Shown here one piece after another: positions 1-9,000 of a stretch of 61,965 nucleotides of DNA (within the stretch, counting starts at the first letter, position 1; each line of letters begins with the position of its first letter). The translations under genes and the position numbers were made by a program. The stretch is taken from assembly GCF_004341365.1 (NCBI RefSeq), contig NZ_SLXH01000028.1:1-61965 (forward strand). The letters are read 5' to 3'. Under the pieces are notes generated by a model, which saw nothing but the letters and a program-made list of their open reading frames with translations, ran no database searches and was not told where the DNA came from. Origin of the DNA: Simplicispira metamorpha. GTDB lineage: Bacteria > Pseudomonadota > Gammaproteobacteria > Burkholderiales > Burkholderiaceae_C.

Positions 1-95
1 CGCCCAGTCATACAGCCGCTCGCCCTTGGCACCCGCGCCTGCTGAGAGGCGCTGCCAAGCGCTTGCTGGTTGCGCTTGTGCGATGGTCTGGGCGC
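1..95. repeat. Terminal inverted repeat, left copy (transposase internal sequence)
   Basis: Positions 1-95 are the reverse complement of 61871-61965, by direct reading. The repeat lies inside the IS701-family transposase gene and is not an element end, so it reflects two element copies in opposite orientation and probably also where an assembly stopped at a repeat. Confidence 0.95.
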
Positions 96-807
96 TGCTG
101 TAGTTGGGCCCTTGCCACCACAGGGGCTCATTGCAGGCAACCGCCAGCACAAAGGACTGCTCGCGCGATTCCAGCCACGCGCGCAGGCGCCGGTCGCCGC
201 CATACACTGCATCGCCTGTGACCCAGCCACAAGGCACCCCGGCATCGAGCGCGCGCTCGATCATGCGCTGGGCCAGTTGGGGCTTGGTCTGAAACTCTAC
301 CGAGGACGGTATCCCTGCCGCCTGGCAGCGTGCCCTGTCCTCGATCCACTCCCGGGGCAGGTACAGCTGGCGGTCGATGAAGGCGCCGCCTCCACAGCCG
401 GCGTAGTGCAAAAAGACGCCGACCTGGCTGTTCTCAATGCGACCAGCCGTGCCGCTGTACTGGCGCTTGACGCCTGCCGAATGTCGCCCCTTCTTGATAA
501 AGCCGGTCTCATCGACGATCAGCACTGCCTCTGCATCGCCCAGGTGCTCTGTCACGTAGTCACGCAGAATGTCCCGCGCCAGATCTGCATCCCAATGCGC
601 ACGCTCGAGCAGGTGCTGCACGCCGTCGGGCGTGGTATCACCGATGAACTCTGCCAGCTGCCAGCTGTTCTTGCGCTCGACGTTGCTCAGCAGCCCTTGC
701 AGATAGCCCAGCACGCGGGCCCTGGGCTCGGGCCGCTTGAACAACGGCGCCAGGCGGCTGTGAACGCTGAGCAATTCCTGTAGCCACGGCTGCACCTCTA
801 CCGTCAT
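1..807 (-). CDS. IS701-family transposase, 5' part (runs off the window)
   Basis: DDE transposase whose N-terminal 269 residues are present; the reading frame is open to the window edge. Visible landmarks are the first catalytic aspartate in a VDETGF motif followed by a KKG...[14 protein letters not shown] segment typical of IS701 transposases, and a second aspartate in VTGDAVYG. The catalytic glutamate would lie beyond the edge. ATG at 805-807 starts the frame. A 7-bp-stem hairpin (815-839) lies just upstream. The last 95 bp recur inverted at the other window end, so at least two copies of this element flank the region. Family assignment is by motif recall. Confidence 0.85.
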   Translation of the reverse strand, partial: MTVEVQPWLQELLSVHSRLAPLFKRPEPRARVLGYLQGLLSNVERKNSWQLAEFIGDTTPDGVQHLLERAHWDADLARDILRDYVTEHLGDAEAVLIVDETGFIKKGRHSAGVKRQYSGTAGRIENSQVGVFLHYAGCGGGAFIDRQLYLPREWIEDRARCQAAGIPSSVEFQTKPQLAQRMIERALDAGVPCGWVTGDAVYGGDRRLRAWLESREQSFVLAVACNEPLWWQGPNYSSAQTIAQAQPASAWQRLSAGAGAKGERLYDWA

Positions 808-814
808 CTTGACT

Positions 815-839
815 TGCCACGTTGTTTTGACGCGTGGCA
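815..839. repeat. Hairpin upstream of transposase start
   Basis: TGCCACG at 815-821 pairs with CGTGGCA at 833-839 across an 11-nt loop, directly before the transposase ATG. It could limit read-through into the transposase or belong to the element's terminal region. The exact element end cannot be placed. Confidence 0.5.
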
Positions 840-850
840 CTTTACATCAA

Positions 851-868
851 GTACTACGGCTGTAGTAC
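851..868. repeat. Perfect 7-bp inverted repeat at the SDR stop / IS boundary
   Basis: GTACTAC (851-857) and GTAGTAC (862-868) are separated by 4 nt and touch the TAG stop of the neighbouring SDR gene. It may be the IS end, a target hairpin, or a weak terminator without a T-run. Confidence 0.5.
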
Positions 869-1647
869 TAGATCAGGCCTTCATAGCTGCCGCCGTCGAC
901 CTGCAGATTCTGGCCACTGATGTAGCCCGCCTGGGCCGAGCACAGGAAAGCGCAAGCATCCGCGAATTCTTCAGGTCGCCCAAACCGCCTGGCAGCGACC
1001 GGTTTGAGCAACTCCGCGCGGGCTTGCTCTTGGGAAATCTGCCTGCGCTGGGCCAGTTGCCCAGCCATGTATGCGATGCGGTCGGTCTCGATGCGTTCGG
1101 GCAGCAGGTTGTTGATGGTGACATTGTCTCGCACCACCTCGTTGGACATGGCCTTCGAAAAGGCGGTAAGGCCCGCTCGCGAGGCCGTCGAAAGTCCGAG
1201 CATCAGCTTCGGCGATTTCACCATGGCCGACGTGATGTTGACGATGCGCCCGAAGCGGCGCTCCCGCATCCCGGGCACCACCGCCTGGATCAGCAAAATG
1301 CCGCTGAGCATGTTGCTCTCGACGGCCGCGATCCACGTTGCGTGGTCCCATTGCCCGGCTTCGCCTGGCGCTGGCCCGCCGTTGTTGGTCACCAAGATGT
1401 CAGGGGACGGACAGGCGGCCAGCAGCGCGGCGCGCCCCGCATCGGTGCCGACATCCCCCATGACGGCGACCGGAGGCTGGCCCGACACCGCCGCGATCTC
1501 CGCAGCGGCTGCATGCAGCGCCTGCGCATTGCGGCCATTGATGACCACCATGCAGCCTTCCCGCGCGAGCGCCAAGGCGCATGCCTTCCCGAGTCCTCTC
1601 GAAGAAGCGCAAATGATGGCCTTGCGGCCAGCGATGCCCAGATCCAT
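868..1647 (-). CDS. SDR-family protein lacking the catalytic Tyr and Lys
   Basis: Short-chain dehydrogenase/reductase fold of 259 aa. The dinucleotide-binding motif is ASSRGLG (residues 14-20), the NNAG-like motif is NNGG (88-91), and the C-terminal GQNLQVDGG is typical. Where the YxxxK signature should be, the sequence is S153-T-A-S-R157, so both catalytic Tyr and Lys are replaced although Ser140 is present. A recognisable SDR branch annotated as 3-oxoacyl-ACP reductase shares this kind of change. A good Shine-Dalgarno (AGGAAG) precedes ATG 1647. It follows the Bug-protein gene by 10 bp and is probably the last gene of the P450-1 operon. Substrate unknown; it may be a binding or atypical enzyme. 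Confidence 0.85.
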   Translation of the reverse strand: MDLGIAGRKAIICASSRGLGKACALALAREGCMVVINGRNAQALHAAAAEIAAVSGQPPVAVMGDVGTDAGRAALLAACPSPDILVTNNGGPAPGEAGQWDHATWIAAVESNMLSGILLIQAVVPGMRERRFGRIVNITSAMVKSPKLMLGLSTASRAGLTAFSKAMSNEVVRDNVTINNLLPERIETDRIAYMAGQLAQRRQISQEQARAELLKPVAARRFGRPEEFADACAFLCSAQAGYISGQNLQVDGGSYEGLI

Positions 1648-1657
1648 CGGTCACTTC

Positions 1658-2644
1658 CTATTCGAGCTTGCCCATGCGCCGAACCGCCTGGTTCATGCGT
1701 GCAGCGTCCTGACTCCAGAATGCCCGGAACTCGTCCGCGTCGAGGTAGGCGGGAGTTCCCTCTGCCTTGAGCAACGCTTGCTTGAATTCGGGATTCTCGG
1801 CGGCGATGCGAAACGCCGACTGCAACCGCTCCATCACGGTCGGTGACACGTCAAACGGTACGAAAGCCCCCGTCCACGGCAGCACGCCCACGTTCAGTCC
1901 CGAGGCCTCGGTGCTTGGAGCGGACGGGAACTGTGGCCACGCCTCCGCCCCCACGGTGGCCAGGACGCGCAGCTTACCCGCCCGGACATGGGAAGCGATC
2001 AAGGAACGCGGCAACATCGTGAAATCGACCTGGCCGCCAAGCAGCCCCACCATCAGGGGCGCGCCTCCCGCATAGGGGATGTGGTTGAGCTTGAGCCCGG
2101 CCTCATGGGCAAAGATCTCCACCGGAATGTGCACGGTGCCATAGTTCCCTGACGAGCCATAGCTCATCTCGCCGGGCCGCGAACGCGCACGGACCATCAG
2201 GTCGCTCAAGGTTTGCAGAGGGCTATCGGCCCTCACCACGATAGCGAGCGGATCGGTGCTGATGCGCGCCACCGGCTTGAGCTGGCTCAGCAGGAATGCC
2301 GGCTTTTGCTGGTTGACTTGGGCTTGCTCAGGCAAGGTTGACAAGCTCGACAGCGTGAAGAGGATCGAATAGCCGTCAGGCTTGGCGCTGGCGACGGCGG
2401 CCGCGCCGATCGCACCGGCCGCGCCCGCGCGGTTCTGAACCACCACGGGCTGGCCAAGCACCCGCTCCAGCGACGGTGCGAACTGCCGCGCCACGCTGTC
2501 GGCAAGGCCTCCAGGCGGAAAAGGTACCACCAGGTTCACGGGCCGGCGAGGAAAGGCATCCTGGGCAGCAAGCGGATTGGAAGCAATGCCGGCCGCACTC
2601 ACGAGCAGCCAACGGCGACGAGACATCTGGAACGGGTTCTTCAT
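1658..2644 (-). CDS. Bug-family tripartite tricarboxylate transporter binding protein
   Basis: Periplasmic solute-binding protein of 328 aa. It has an N-terminal twin-arginine-like basic segment (SRRRW) and hydrophobic signal ending near AAQ (about residue 28), then PRRPVNLVVPFPPGG, the hallmark start of Bug proteins, and the NRAGAAG motif. The start at 2644 gives the signal peptide; frame extension upstream would overlap the P450 gene. No TctA/TctB membrane partners lie in the window, which is usual for orphan Bug genes in Burkholderiales. Located between P450-1 and an SDR in one operon, so it may capture the pathway substrate or an organic acid product; the ligand is not predictable. Confidence 0.9.
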   Translation of the reverse strand: MKNPFQMSRRRWLLVSAAGIASNPLAAQDAFPRRPVNLVVPFPPGGLADSVARQFAPSLERVLGQPVVVQNRAGAAGAIGAAAVASAKPDGYSILFTLSSLSTLPEQAQVNQQKPAFLLSQLKPVARISTDPLAIVVRADSPLQTLSDLMVRARSRPGEMSYGSSGNYGTVHIPVEIFAHEAGLKLNHIPYAGGAPLMVGLLGGQVDFTMLPRSLIASHVRAGKLRVLATVGAEAWPQFPSAPSTEASGLNVGVLPWTGAFVPFDVSPTVMERLQSAFRIAAENPEFKQALLKAEGTPAYLDADEFRAFWSQDAARMNQAVRRMGKLE

Positions 2645-2654
2645 GGGAACTCCT

Positions 2655-3926
2655 TCAGTCCCACACCACGTGCACTTCATGGGGGCCACGCAACTGGGCC
2701 CCGGAGATCCGGGGAGCGGGCCTCGCAGGGTCCAGCCGCAGGTTGGGCAATAGATCCAGCACGGCATTGAGCGCCACCTGCATCTCGGTCTTGGCGATGA
2801 ACTGGCCGATGCACATGTGCGGACCGAAGCCAAAGCCGAACGAGGGCTTGGGCTTGCGGTCGATGTCGAACCGATCGGCCTGCTCGAAGGCCTCCTCATC
2901 ACGATTGGCCGACATCACGATCGCCTGCACCATCGCGCCCTTCGGGATCTGCGCGCCACCGATCTCCAGATCCTCAGCCGCCTGGCGCACCTTGAATGTC
3001 GCGACGGGCTCGAACCGAACCGCTTCGTCGATCGCCTTGCCGACCAGCGCGCGATCATTCCGCACACGCTCGAGCAGTTCCGGCCGCTCCAGCAGCAATA
3101 CCAGCAGCGACCCGAAGGTGCGCGTGGTGGTCTCACCGGCGGCCGGCAGCAGCGAGCGCACGAAGGTCGAGATCTCATGGTCGTCCAACTGGCGGCCCTC
3201 GTACTCAGCGCGAATCAGCCTGCTGATCAAATCCTCCCCCGTCGCGCCTTCGGCCCGCACCTGAACCACCGCTTCCTTGACTGCGTCATAGAGCATCTTG
3301 GCGGCCTCCATGGCCGCTCCGCGCGCCCGGGCTGCCTTTTCCGGGTCGACCTGGGGTCCCGCGAGGATGGCCAGGGCCCAGGCGGCGACCTGGTGGATGC
3401 GCTCTGGATCATTTTCCGGAAAACCGATCAGCGAATAGATCAGTCGGATGGGAAAGTGCAGCGCGAAGTCCATCAGGTCAGCGCGCTTGCAGGCTACCAG
3501 CGGCAGCAGGTATTCATCGCGAATGATGGCGTCCATCTTAGGCTTCCACCGGGTGACCACGTCGGGCATGAAGACCGGTTGCAGCAGTGCCCGTGCCCGG
3601 CGGTGCTCCTCTCCGTCCATCCCTGTCAGGATCAAGCCGTCAAAAAAAGCGCCCAGGCCTTCCGCGATGAAGCCACTGGTAAAGCGGGTCGGATCCCGAA
3701 GCACCGCCATCACGTCACGGTACTTGAAGACCGTGAACGTCGGACGGTTCGCATCTTGGCCCGCGATATTGGGCACACCGAGCCCGGCCATGAAGTTTTC
3801 CGCCACCACGGGGGAATTCCGGCGCATGGCGGCGTAGACCGCATGGAGATCGACGTCGGATCCGCGGTAGTTGTCCGCGACCCCCGCAAATGCCCGTTCG
3901 AGGGATGAAGTTCTGGTGCTGGTCAT
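2655..3926 (-). CDS. Cytochrome P450 (P450-1)
   Basis: Soluble bacterial P450 of 423 aa. The I-helix segment is AAGETT (262-267, acid-alcohol pair E265-T266), the K-helix ExxR is E301-R304, and the heme loop FGFGPHMCIG (365-374) places the cysteine ligand at 372. The ATG at 3926 has an AGGA site 8 nt upstream and matches the start of two paralogs in this window, so I prefer it to an ATG 27 nt earlier. It heads an operon with the Bug protein and the SDR. Electron delivery would need a ferredoxin not seen here. It is closely related to P450-2 and P450-3; substrate hydroxylation of a hydrophobic compound is inferred. Confidence 0.95.
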   Translation of the reverse strand: MTSTRTSSLERAFAGVADNYRGSDVDLHAVYAAMRRNSPVVAENFMAGLGVPNIAGQDANRPTFTVFKYRDVMAVLRDPTRFTSGFIAEGLGAFFDGLILTGMDGEEHRRARALLQPVFMPDVVTRWKPKMDAIIRDEYLLPLVACKRADLMDFALHFPIRLIYSLIGFPENDPERIHQVAAWALAILAGPQVDPEKAARARGAAMEAAKMLYDAVKEAVVQVRAEGATGEDLISRLIRAEYEGRQLDDHEISTFVRSLLPAAGETTTRTFGSLLVLLLERPELLERVRNDRALVGKAIDEAVRFEPVATFKVRQAAEDLEIGGAQIPKGAMVQAIVMSANRDEEAFEQADRFDIDRKPKPSFGFGFGPHMCIGQFIAKTEMQVALNAVLDLLPNLRLDPARPAPRISGAQLRGPHEVHVVWD

Positions 3927-3965
3927 CGCAGGTTTCCTTCGCAAACTTTGCATCGCGCTCGGTGA

Positions 3966-3990
3966 TTTATAGACATTTTTTCGAATTGTG
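3966..3990 (-). promoter_or_regulatory. Putative promoter of P450-1, shared with Rieske pair 2
   Basis: The stretch from TTTATAGACATT to ATTGTG is almost the same as 33831-33854 upstream of the second Rieske alpha gene: the central ACATTTTTTC is identical and the flanks match. Read on the minus strand it offers TATAAA (3971-3966) as a -10, about 40 nt before the P450-1 ATG. The conserved block could be an activator or repressor site. Prediction only. Confidence 0.5.
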
Positions 3991-4101
3991 CATCATTTAA
4001 CACATATCAAATAACTCGTAAACCCGTGAAGGCACATAGTAAACACCTATGTCACTTCGATGAACATATGATCACAATCAAAAAAAGTGTTCAATTATTC
4101 C

Positions 4102-4989
4102 ATGAGCAACCATTCCTCAAGCCCGCCTCTCTCTGAGGCTCGCCGTCCAAAGGCCCAAGGAGTCGGCGAAAGCACTGGCCGTGTGGCCGGAGCGGCGAGG
4201 CAGGTTGACAAAACCCTCTCGGATGGCCAATACCTCGATGAATGCGCTGTAGGCCGCCCGATCATGGACGCGCATCTGCCTCCGATCGACCCCATAAAGG
4301 ATCAACATCCCTTGGGTGATCACCGCCGCCGGGTGGCGCGGGAGCGGCGCGAGCGCATGCGCGAACGCCTGATTGCGGCCACCATGGACGCCTACCGCAA
4401 GAGCGCGGGAAAACGCCGCCCCGTGATCGATGACGTGATCCGTGCGGCCAATGTCTCCCGCGGCACTTTCTATAAATACTTCGACACGCTGGACGAAGTT
4501 CTTGCGGAGATCGGCCGCACCACAGCGAGCGAAATGCTGCAGAGTTTCGAACGCCTGTTCGAGCCCCTGGATGACGGCGCAGTGATGCTCGCCACGGGCC
4601 CGTTGATGGCGCTGGCCCGTGCGGCGATGGATCCTGCCCACGGCGCCATTGTTTCTCATGCGGACTTGGTCGATCGCATCAACGGCGACGATCCGCGCCG
4701 CCAATTGGCTTTCCGCAGCCTGAACTATGGACACGAGCAAGGCGTCTTCCAGTTCGACTCGATCGAGGCCGCCTTCGATCTGGTGATAGGCACCAGTGTC
4801 GAAGGGGCTCGGCGCATCTCCCGTACGGGACAGCTCAATGGGGCCTGCATCCGCGAGACCGTGGTCATGATCCTGCTCGGCCTGGGCATGAAGCTCCCGG
4901 CGGCCAGGATCGCCGTGGCCATCGCCTGGCAGAGGCTCCAGGATGCGTCCGAACACTTGCATTGGTGGAAGCCAGTCGCGCCCGCCTAA
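4102..4989 (+). CDS. TetR-family transcriptional regulator
   Basis: TetR-type repressor of about 295 aa. The helix-turn-helix is in the segment VIDDVIRAANVSRGTFYKYF (about residues 114-133) and the C-terminal part is an unassigned ligand domain. The N-terminal ~85 residues are an unusually long, proline- and arginine-rich extension; the ATG at 4264 would give a shorter, more normal protein and has no clear ribosome site either, so the start is uncertain. It is divergent from P450-1 and reads into the FAD oxidoreductase gene 29 bp downstream, so it probably controls one or both operons. Confidence 0.85.
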   Translation: MSNHSSSPPLSEARRPKAQGVGESTGRVAGAARQVDKTLSDGQYLDECAVGRPIMDAHLPPIDPIKDQHPLGDHRRRVARERRERMRERLIAATMDAYRKSAGKRRPVIDDVIRAANVSRGTFYKYFDTLDEVLAEIGRTTASEMLQSFERLFEPLDDGAVMLATGPLMALARAAMDPAHGAIVSHADLVDRINGDDPRRQLAFRSLNYGHEQGVFQFDSIEAAFDLVIGTSVEGARRISRTGQLNGACIRETVVMILLGLGMKLPAARIAVAIAWQRLQDASEHLHWWKPVAPA

Positions 4990-5018
4990 GCCCGCCCTCT
5001 TCTTTTCCAGGAATCTGT

Positions 5019-6596
5019 ATGAGCACTACACCTCTCTATGACGCCATCGTCATCGGCGCAGGCCACAACGGGCTGGCCAGCGCCTGCTATCTCGCCGCCG
5101 AGGGCCGCAAGGTCATCGTCGTCGAATCCCTCGGCAAGGTCGGTGGCATGGCCTCCTCCGGCTATCTGATACCCGAAGCCCCAAATCATCTGGTGCACCC
5201 CTGCGCCCTCGATCTGATGTCTCTGCGCGTGCATCCCATGATGCCGCAGGAGCTCCAGCTGGAGCGCCACGGCTTTCGTCAGACCGAAATGGAGCCTGGC
5301 TATGTCTATCTGCATCCGGATGGCAACTCACTCGTATTCGGCCGCAGCGCGGAGCAGACCGCCGCTGAGATCCGCCGTTTCAGCACGGCAGACGCCACGG
5401 AGTTCCTGGCCCTGATGCAACTGGTAAACACCTTCATCGACTTGGCGATCCCCATGATGCGGGTCGATCCCGCGCAGATGAATCTAGGAGCGAAATGGCA
5501 GGCGCTCAAGGTGCTGATCAAGAACCGGCACCTCAGGCCGGAACTCATGGGCTTGATGAAAAGCCCCGCCTACACCTCCATCATGGAACGGTTCGAGCAC
5601 CCGGTCACGCAATCCGCCCTGTGCTGCCTGCTGGGTGCCGCCGGCCCTATCACAGGCGAGGGTACCGGGGTCTATTTCGCGCTGCTGGGTTTCATCCAGC
5701 GCTTCGGCCTGGGCCGCGCCGTGGGAGGCATGCAGACTCTGTCTGACGCCCTGGCGGCCCGCCTGACGGAACTGGGGGGCGAGATTCGGCTCCATGCTCC
5801 TGCTGCCGAGATCGTGGCCCGTGGCGGTCAAACCCAGGGCGTCCGGCTTGCCAGCGGCGAAGTGCTCGAGTCACGCAGCGTTGTCGCGGCGGTGCACCCC
5901 AAGATTGCCATGAATATGGTGACACCTGGCGCCATAGAACGCCGCTACCTGACGCGGGTCGATCTGGCGCCAGCCAATGCCCACGGCGGCTCGCCCATGA
6001 AGATCGACGTCGCACTTCGCGGCCAGGTTCGCGCCAGCCGCCACGAAGCCTTGCGCGCCGACGGACTGAGTCTTCGCAAGAGCGTGCTGCTGATCGGCAC
6101 CGTGGAAGCGGTGCTCGACAACTTCAAATGCGCAGCGCGTGGCGATGTCTCCCGACTGCCCTATCTGTGGGCCACGGCACCGAGTGCCGTGGACCCCACG
6201 CAGGCCCCCGAAGGCCAGGACATCGCCTACCTGTATCCGATCGCCATGCCCCTCGAACCACGCGAAGGATGGGATGCCATCCGTGCCGCGGTGACACAAA
6301 TGGTCATCGACCAAACGGACGCGTACCTGCCAGGGTTCAAGTCACAGGAGATTGGCCGCCGCGCCGAAGCGGCACCCGACTTCGCCAGTCGGCTGAATGT
6401 TCCCAACGGCTGCGTGGTGCACATCGACACCGGTGCCTCGCGTACAGGGCTCATGCGGCCGGCCTTCGGGCTCGGCGGCGACACGTTGCCGGTGAAGGGG
6501 CTGTTCTTCGGCGGCGCCGGCATCCATCCCGGCGGTGGCATCAATGGGCTGCCGGGCCGCATAGCCGCTGGCCGCGTGAAACGCTATCTGAAGTAA
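5019..6596 (+). CDS. FAD-dependent oxidoreductase, phytoene-desaturase/PYROXD2-like
   Basis: Flavoprotein of 525 aa. It has an N-terminal FAD-binding motif GAGHNG (13-18) with the ribose-binding Glu at about 36, a GGM(A) motif near 42, and the C-terminal GGAGIHPGGGINGLPG signature that closes the FAD site in phytoene dehydrogenase-like enzymes. The start at 5019 has an AGGAA site and follows the TetR gene; an in-frame upstream extension would overlap TetR. It is followed after 47 bp by P450-2. Desaturation or alcohol oxidation of a lipophilic intermediate is inferred; amine-oxidase-type chemistry is an alternative. Confidence 0.85.
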   Translation: MSTTPLYDAIVIGAGHNGLASACYLAAEGRKVIVVESLGKVGGMASSGYLIPEAPNHLVHPCALDLMSLRVHPMMPQELQLERHGFRQTEMEPGYVYLHPDGNSLVFGRSAEQTAAEIRRFSTADATEFLALMQLVNTFIDLAIPMMRVDPAQMNLGAKWQALKVLIKNRHLRPELMGLMKSPAYTSIMERFEHPVTQSALCCLLGAAGPITGEGTGVYFALLGFIQRFGLGRAVGGMQTLSDALAARLTELGGEIRLHAPAAEIVARGGQTQGVRLASGEVLESRSVVAAVHPKIAMNMVTPGAIERRYLTRVDLAPANAHGGSPMKIDVALRGQVRASRHEALRADGLSLRKSVLLIGTVEAVLDNFKCAARGDVSRLPYLWATAPSAVDPTQAPEGQDIAYLYPIAMPLEPREGWDAIRAAVTQMVIDQTDAYLPGFKSQEIGRRAEAAPDFASRLNVPNGCVVHIDTGASRTGLMRPAFGLGGDTLPVKGLFFGGAGIHPGGGINGLPGRIAAGRVKRYLK

Positions 6597-6643
6597 GTCC
6601 GTTATCCCCACTTTCCCATATCCATCCCTAAAGGAGACGCTCC

Positions 6644-7933
6644 ATGAATACCACGACCAAAACCACCACCGAGAACGCCCAGAAGCTCGAAGCGGCCTAT
6701 GCCAGCGTGTCCGACCTCTATCGCGGCAAAACGGACGACCTGTATGCCGCCTGCCGCGAGATGCGCAAGACCACACGCGTCTACGAAGGCGACTTCATTG
6801 CCAAGTTCCTCGGGGTTCCGACCAACGCCGGGTTGCAGACCCGGCCGACCTACGCCGTGTTCCAGTATCAGGACGTGATGAATGTGCTCAAAGACGCCAA
6901 CACCTTCACCAGCGGATTCATCCTCGAAGGCATGGGCAAGGTGTGGGATGGCCTGATGATCCTGGGCATGGACGGCGAGGCCCACCGCAAGGTGCGCGCC
7001 CTGCTGCAGCCGGCGTTCATGCCGGAAAACGTGAACAAGTGGCGCCCGAAGATCGACCGCGTCGCGCGCGAGGATTTCATCATGCCTCTGCTGCCCGACA
7101 AGAAAGCCGACCTCATGGAAATGGGCCTGAACTTTCCGGTGCGTGCCATGTACGCCCTCGTAGGCTTCCCGGAAGACAACCCCGATCAGTACAACCAATA
7201 TGCAGTCTGGGCGCTATCGATGCTGGCGGCCAACCAGCTTGACAAAGCCAAGGCCGAGGAAGGCCGCCGGGTCGCCGCCATTGCGGTCAAGAGCCTGTAC
7301 GACGCGCTCATGGAGCAGGTCCAGCGGCGCCGCGCCGAAGGCGCAACGGGCGATGACCTCATTACCCGCCTGATGAACGCCGAATACGAGGGCCACAAGC
7401 TCGACGACCACGAGGTCGCGACCTTCGCCCGCTCGCTGCTGCCCGCTGCCGGTGAGACCACCACACGAACCTTCAGTGCGGCGATGACGTTCCTGCTGAC
7501 CATCCCCGGCCTGCTCGACCGCGTGCGCAACGACCGCAATCTGGTGCCCAAGCTGATCGACGAAGCCGTGCGTTTCGAGCCCTCCTCCACGTTCAAGGTG
7601 CGCGAGACCTCCGCCGACGTACAGATCGGTGACGTGACGATCCCCAAGGGCTCCTTCGTCCAGTGCATGGTCGCCTCGGCCAACCGCGACGAAAGCGCCT
7701 TCGAGAATCCCGACGTGTTCGACATCGATCGCCGCCAGAAGCCGTCGTTCGGCTTCGGCTTTGGCCCGCACATGTGCATTGGCCAGTTCGTGGCCAAGCT
7801 CGAACTGAACTGCGCGATCAACGGGATTCTGGACCTCATGCCCAACGTGCGGCTCGACCCCGAGCAACCCGCGCCCAAAATCGAAGGCGCCCATCTGCGC
7901 GGGGCCAAGAGCGTGCACGTCATCTGGGATTGA
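6644..7933 (+). CDS. Cytochrome P450 (P450-2)
   Basis: P450 of 429 aa with I-helix AAGETT (268-273), ExxR E307-R310 and heme loop FGFGPHMCIG (371-380, Cys378). The ATG follows AAGGAG at ideal spacing. Long stretches match P450-1 and P450-3, including the GATGDDL and RNDR segments, so the three are paralogs of one subfamily. It sits between a flavoprotein and an unrecognised protein in an operon led by TetR. The flavoprotein is not of P450-reductase type, so an external ferredoxin system is expected. Confidence 0.95.
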   Translation: MNTTTKTTTENAQKLEAAYASVSDLYRGKTDDLYAACREMRKTTRVYEGDFIAKFLGVPTNAGLQTRPTYAVFQYQDVMNVLKDANTFTSGFILEGMGKVWDGLMILGMDGEAHRKVRALLQPAFMPENVNKWRPKIDRVAREDFIMPLLPDKKADLMEMGLNFPVRAMYALVGFPEDNPDQYNQYAVWALSMLAANQLDKAKAEEGRRVAAIAVKSLYDALMEQVQRRRAEGATGDDLITRLMNAEYEGHKLDDHEVATFARSLLPAAGETTTRTFSAAMTFLLTIPGLLDRVRNDRNLVPKLIDEAVRFEPSSTFKVRETSADVQIGDVTIPKGSFVQCMVASANRDESAFENPDVFDIDRRQKPSFGFGFGPHMCIGQFVAKLELNCAINGILDLMPNVRLDPEQPAPKIEGAHLRGAKSVHVIWD

Positions 7934-7953
7934 TCAGGAAGGCCCCTCCGATC

Positions 7954-8985
7954 ATGCGAACCTTCGACACGATCCCCGAGCGCTCCGACTTCGCCTACCA
8001 ATGCCTGGTCGGCCCGCAAAAGGTCAGCGGCGCCAGGCTGGCCGATCTGCGCGACCACTTCGGCCTCAAGCTCACCAAGCACATGCCGTTTGGCAGCGTG
8101 CGCGACGATGAAGGCCACATCTACTCGGTGGTGCGCGCTCTCAACGCGCCGGACAGCACGCCCAACCCCACCAAGTTCATCTACCAGAGCACCCGCCTGG
8201 ATGGCCAGAACATCCGCATCGACAAGGAAAAGATCGCCTCCAGAGCGCTCACCCTGTTTCCCGCACGCGGGCTCGATGGCGACACCGCCTGGTGGTCCAG
8301 CCATCCAGAGGATCCCGGTCAGCCCTGGCGGCTGACCGCCTCTGGCACCGGGTTCAGTTGGCGGGAAGAGGGCTTGCTCGACCTCACCGGCCAACTCATC
8401 GGCAATGGCATGCAGTGGTATTTGCCTGGGGTGGACTGGGGCACCTTCTACGTCGCACAGCTCTACGACGTGCAGGGCACCTGCGAGGGCAGAAAGGTCA
8501 AGGGCATGATTTCCCTGGACCAGGCCTGGATGGCGGAAGGCGGCGCCATCCACATGCACAAGGACCTGGTCGTCAACAACAAGATGCACGTCATCTGGTG
8601 GAACTTTGCCACGATCTACAAGGACGGGAGCTGGGATGTCGGCTCCTTCCTGGTCGGCCACGACAAACTGGGCTACGCCATTCTCCAGAACGAAAAGGGC
8701 GAAGTTCGCTGCACCACGGATATCGAAGGCACGGTGCGCCATGAAAAGGACGGCTGGTTCGCCGAGGACGCGCGCATCATCCTGGAAGGCAAAGAGGAAT
8801 GGGAGTTCCTGCCCGACCCCAAAGGCCGAATGCTCGACTTCGTGGGCGGTTTTCCCATCACAGCCCAGCAGGAAGGACGATGGCGCCGAGTAGGCGATAC
8901 GCGCGAGCCCGACCGCTGGATGGCCTGGGGCGAAAGCGACAAGCGCAATGGCACGGCACGTAACGTCCGTGGCACCGAAATCTGA
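7954..8985 (+). CDS. Unrecognised 343-aa beta-rich protein (lipocalin-like?)
   Basis: No confident family assignment. The ATG at 7954 has AGGAAGG about 12 nt upstream and follows P450-2 by 20 bp; an NTF2-like gene follows by 15 bp. The sequence has no signal peptide or membrane segment, is rich in Trp, Tyr and Gly with alternating hydrophobic residues, and reads like beta-sheet (for example MHVIWWNFATIYKDGSWDVG). This recalls the AttH/CrtC or other lipocalin-like hydratase folds and some recently named DUFs found beside terpenoid and steroid genes, but I cannot confirm it. Possible roles are hydration/dehydration of the oxidised substrate or binding. Confidence 0.75.
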   Translation: MRTFDTIPERSDFAYQCLVGPQKVSGARLADLRDHFGLKLTKHMPFGSVRDDEGHIYSVVRALNAPDSTPNPTKFIYQSTRLDGQNIRIDKEKIASRALTLFPARGLDGDTAWWSSHPEDPGQPWRLTASGTGFSWREEGLLDLTGQLIGNGMQWYLPGVDWGTFYVAQLYDVQGTCEGRKVKGMISLDQAWMAEGGAIHMHKDLVVNNKMHVIWWNFATIYKDGSWDVGSFLVGHDKLGYAILQNEKGEVRCTTDIEGTVRHEKDGWFAEDARIILEGKEEWEFLPDPKGRMLDFVGGFPITAQQEGRWRRVGDTREPDRWMAWGESDKRNGTARNVRGTEI

Positions 8986-9000
8986 ACTGGAGACCATGTC

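Noticed and set aside
1-95. Terminal inverted repeats of a linear replicon
   Set aside because: The repeats lie within a transposase coding frame and do not resemble telomere hairpins; insertion-sequence copies explain them better.
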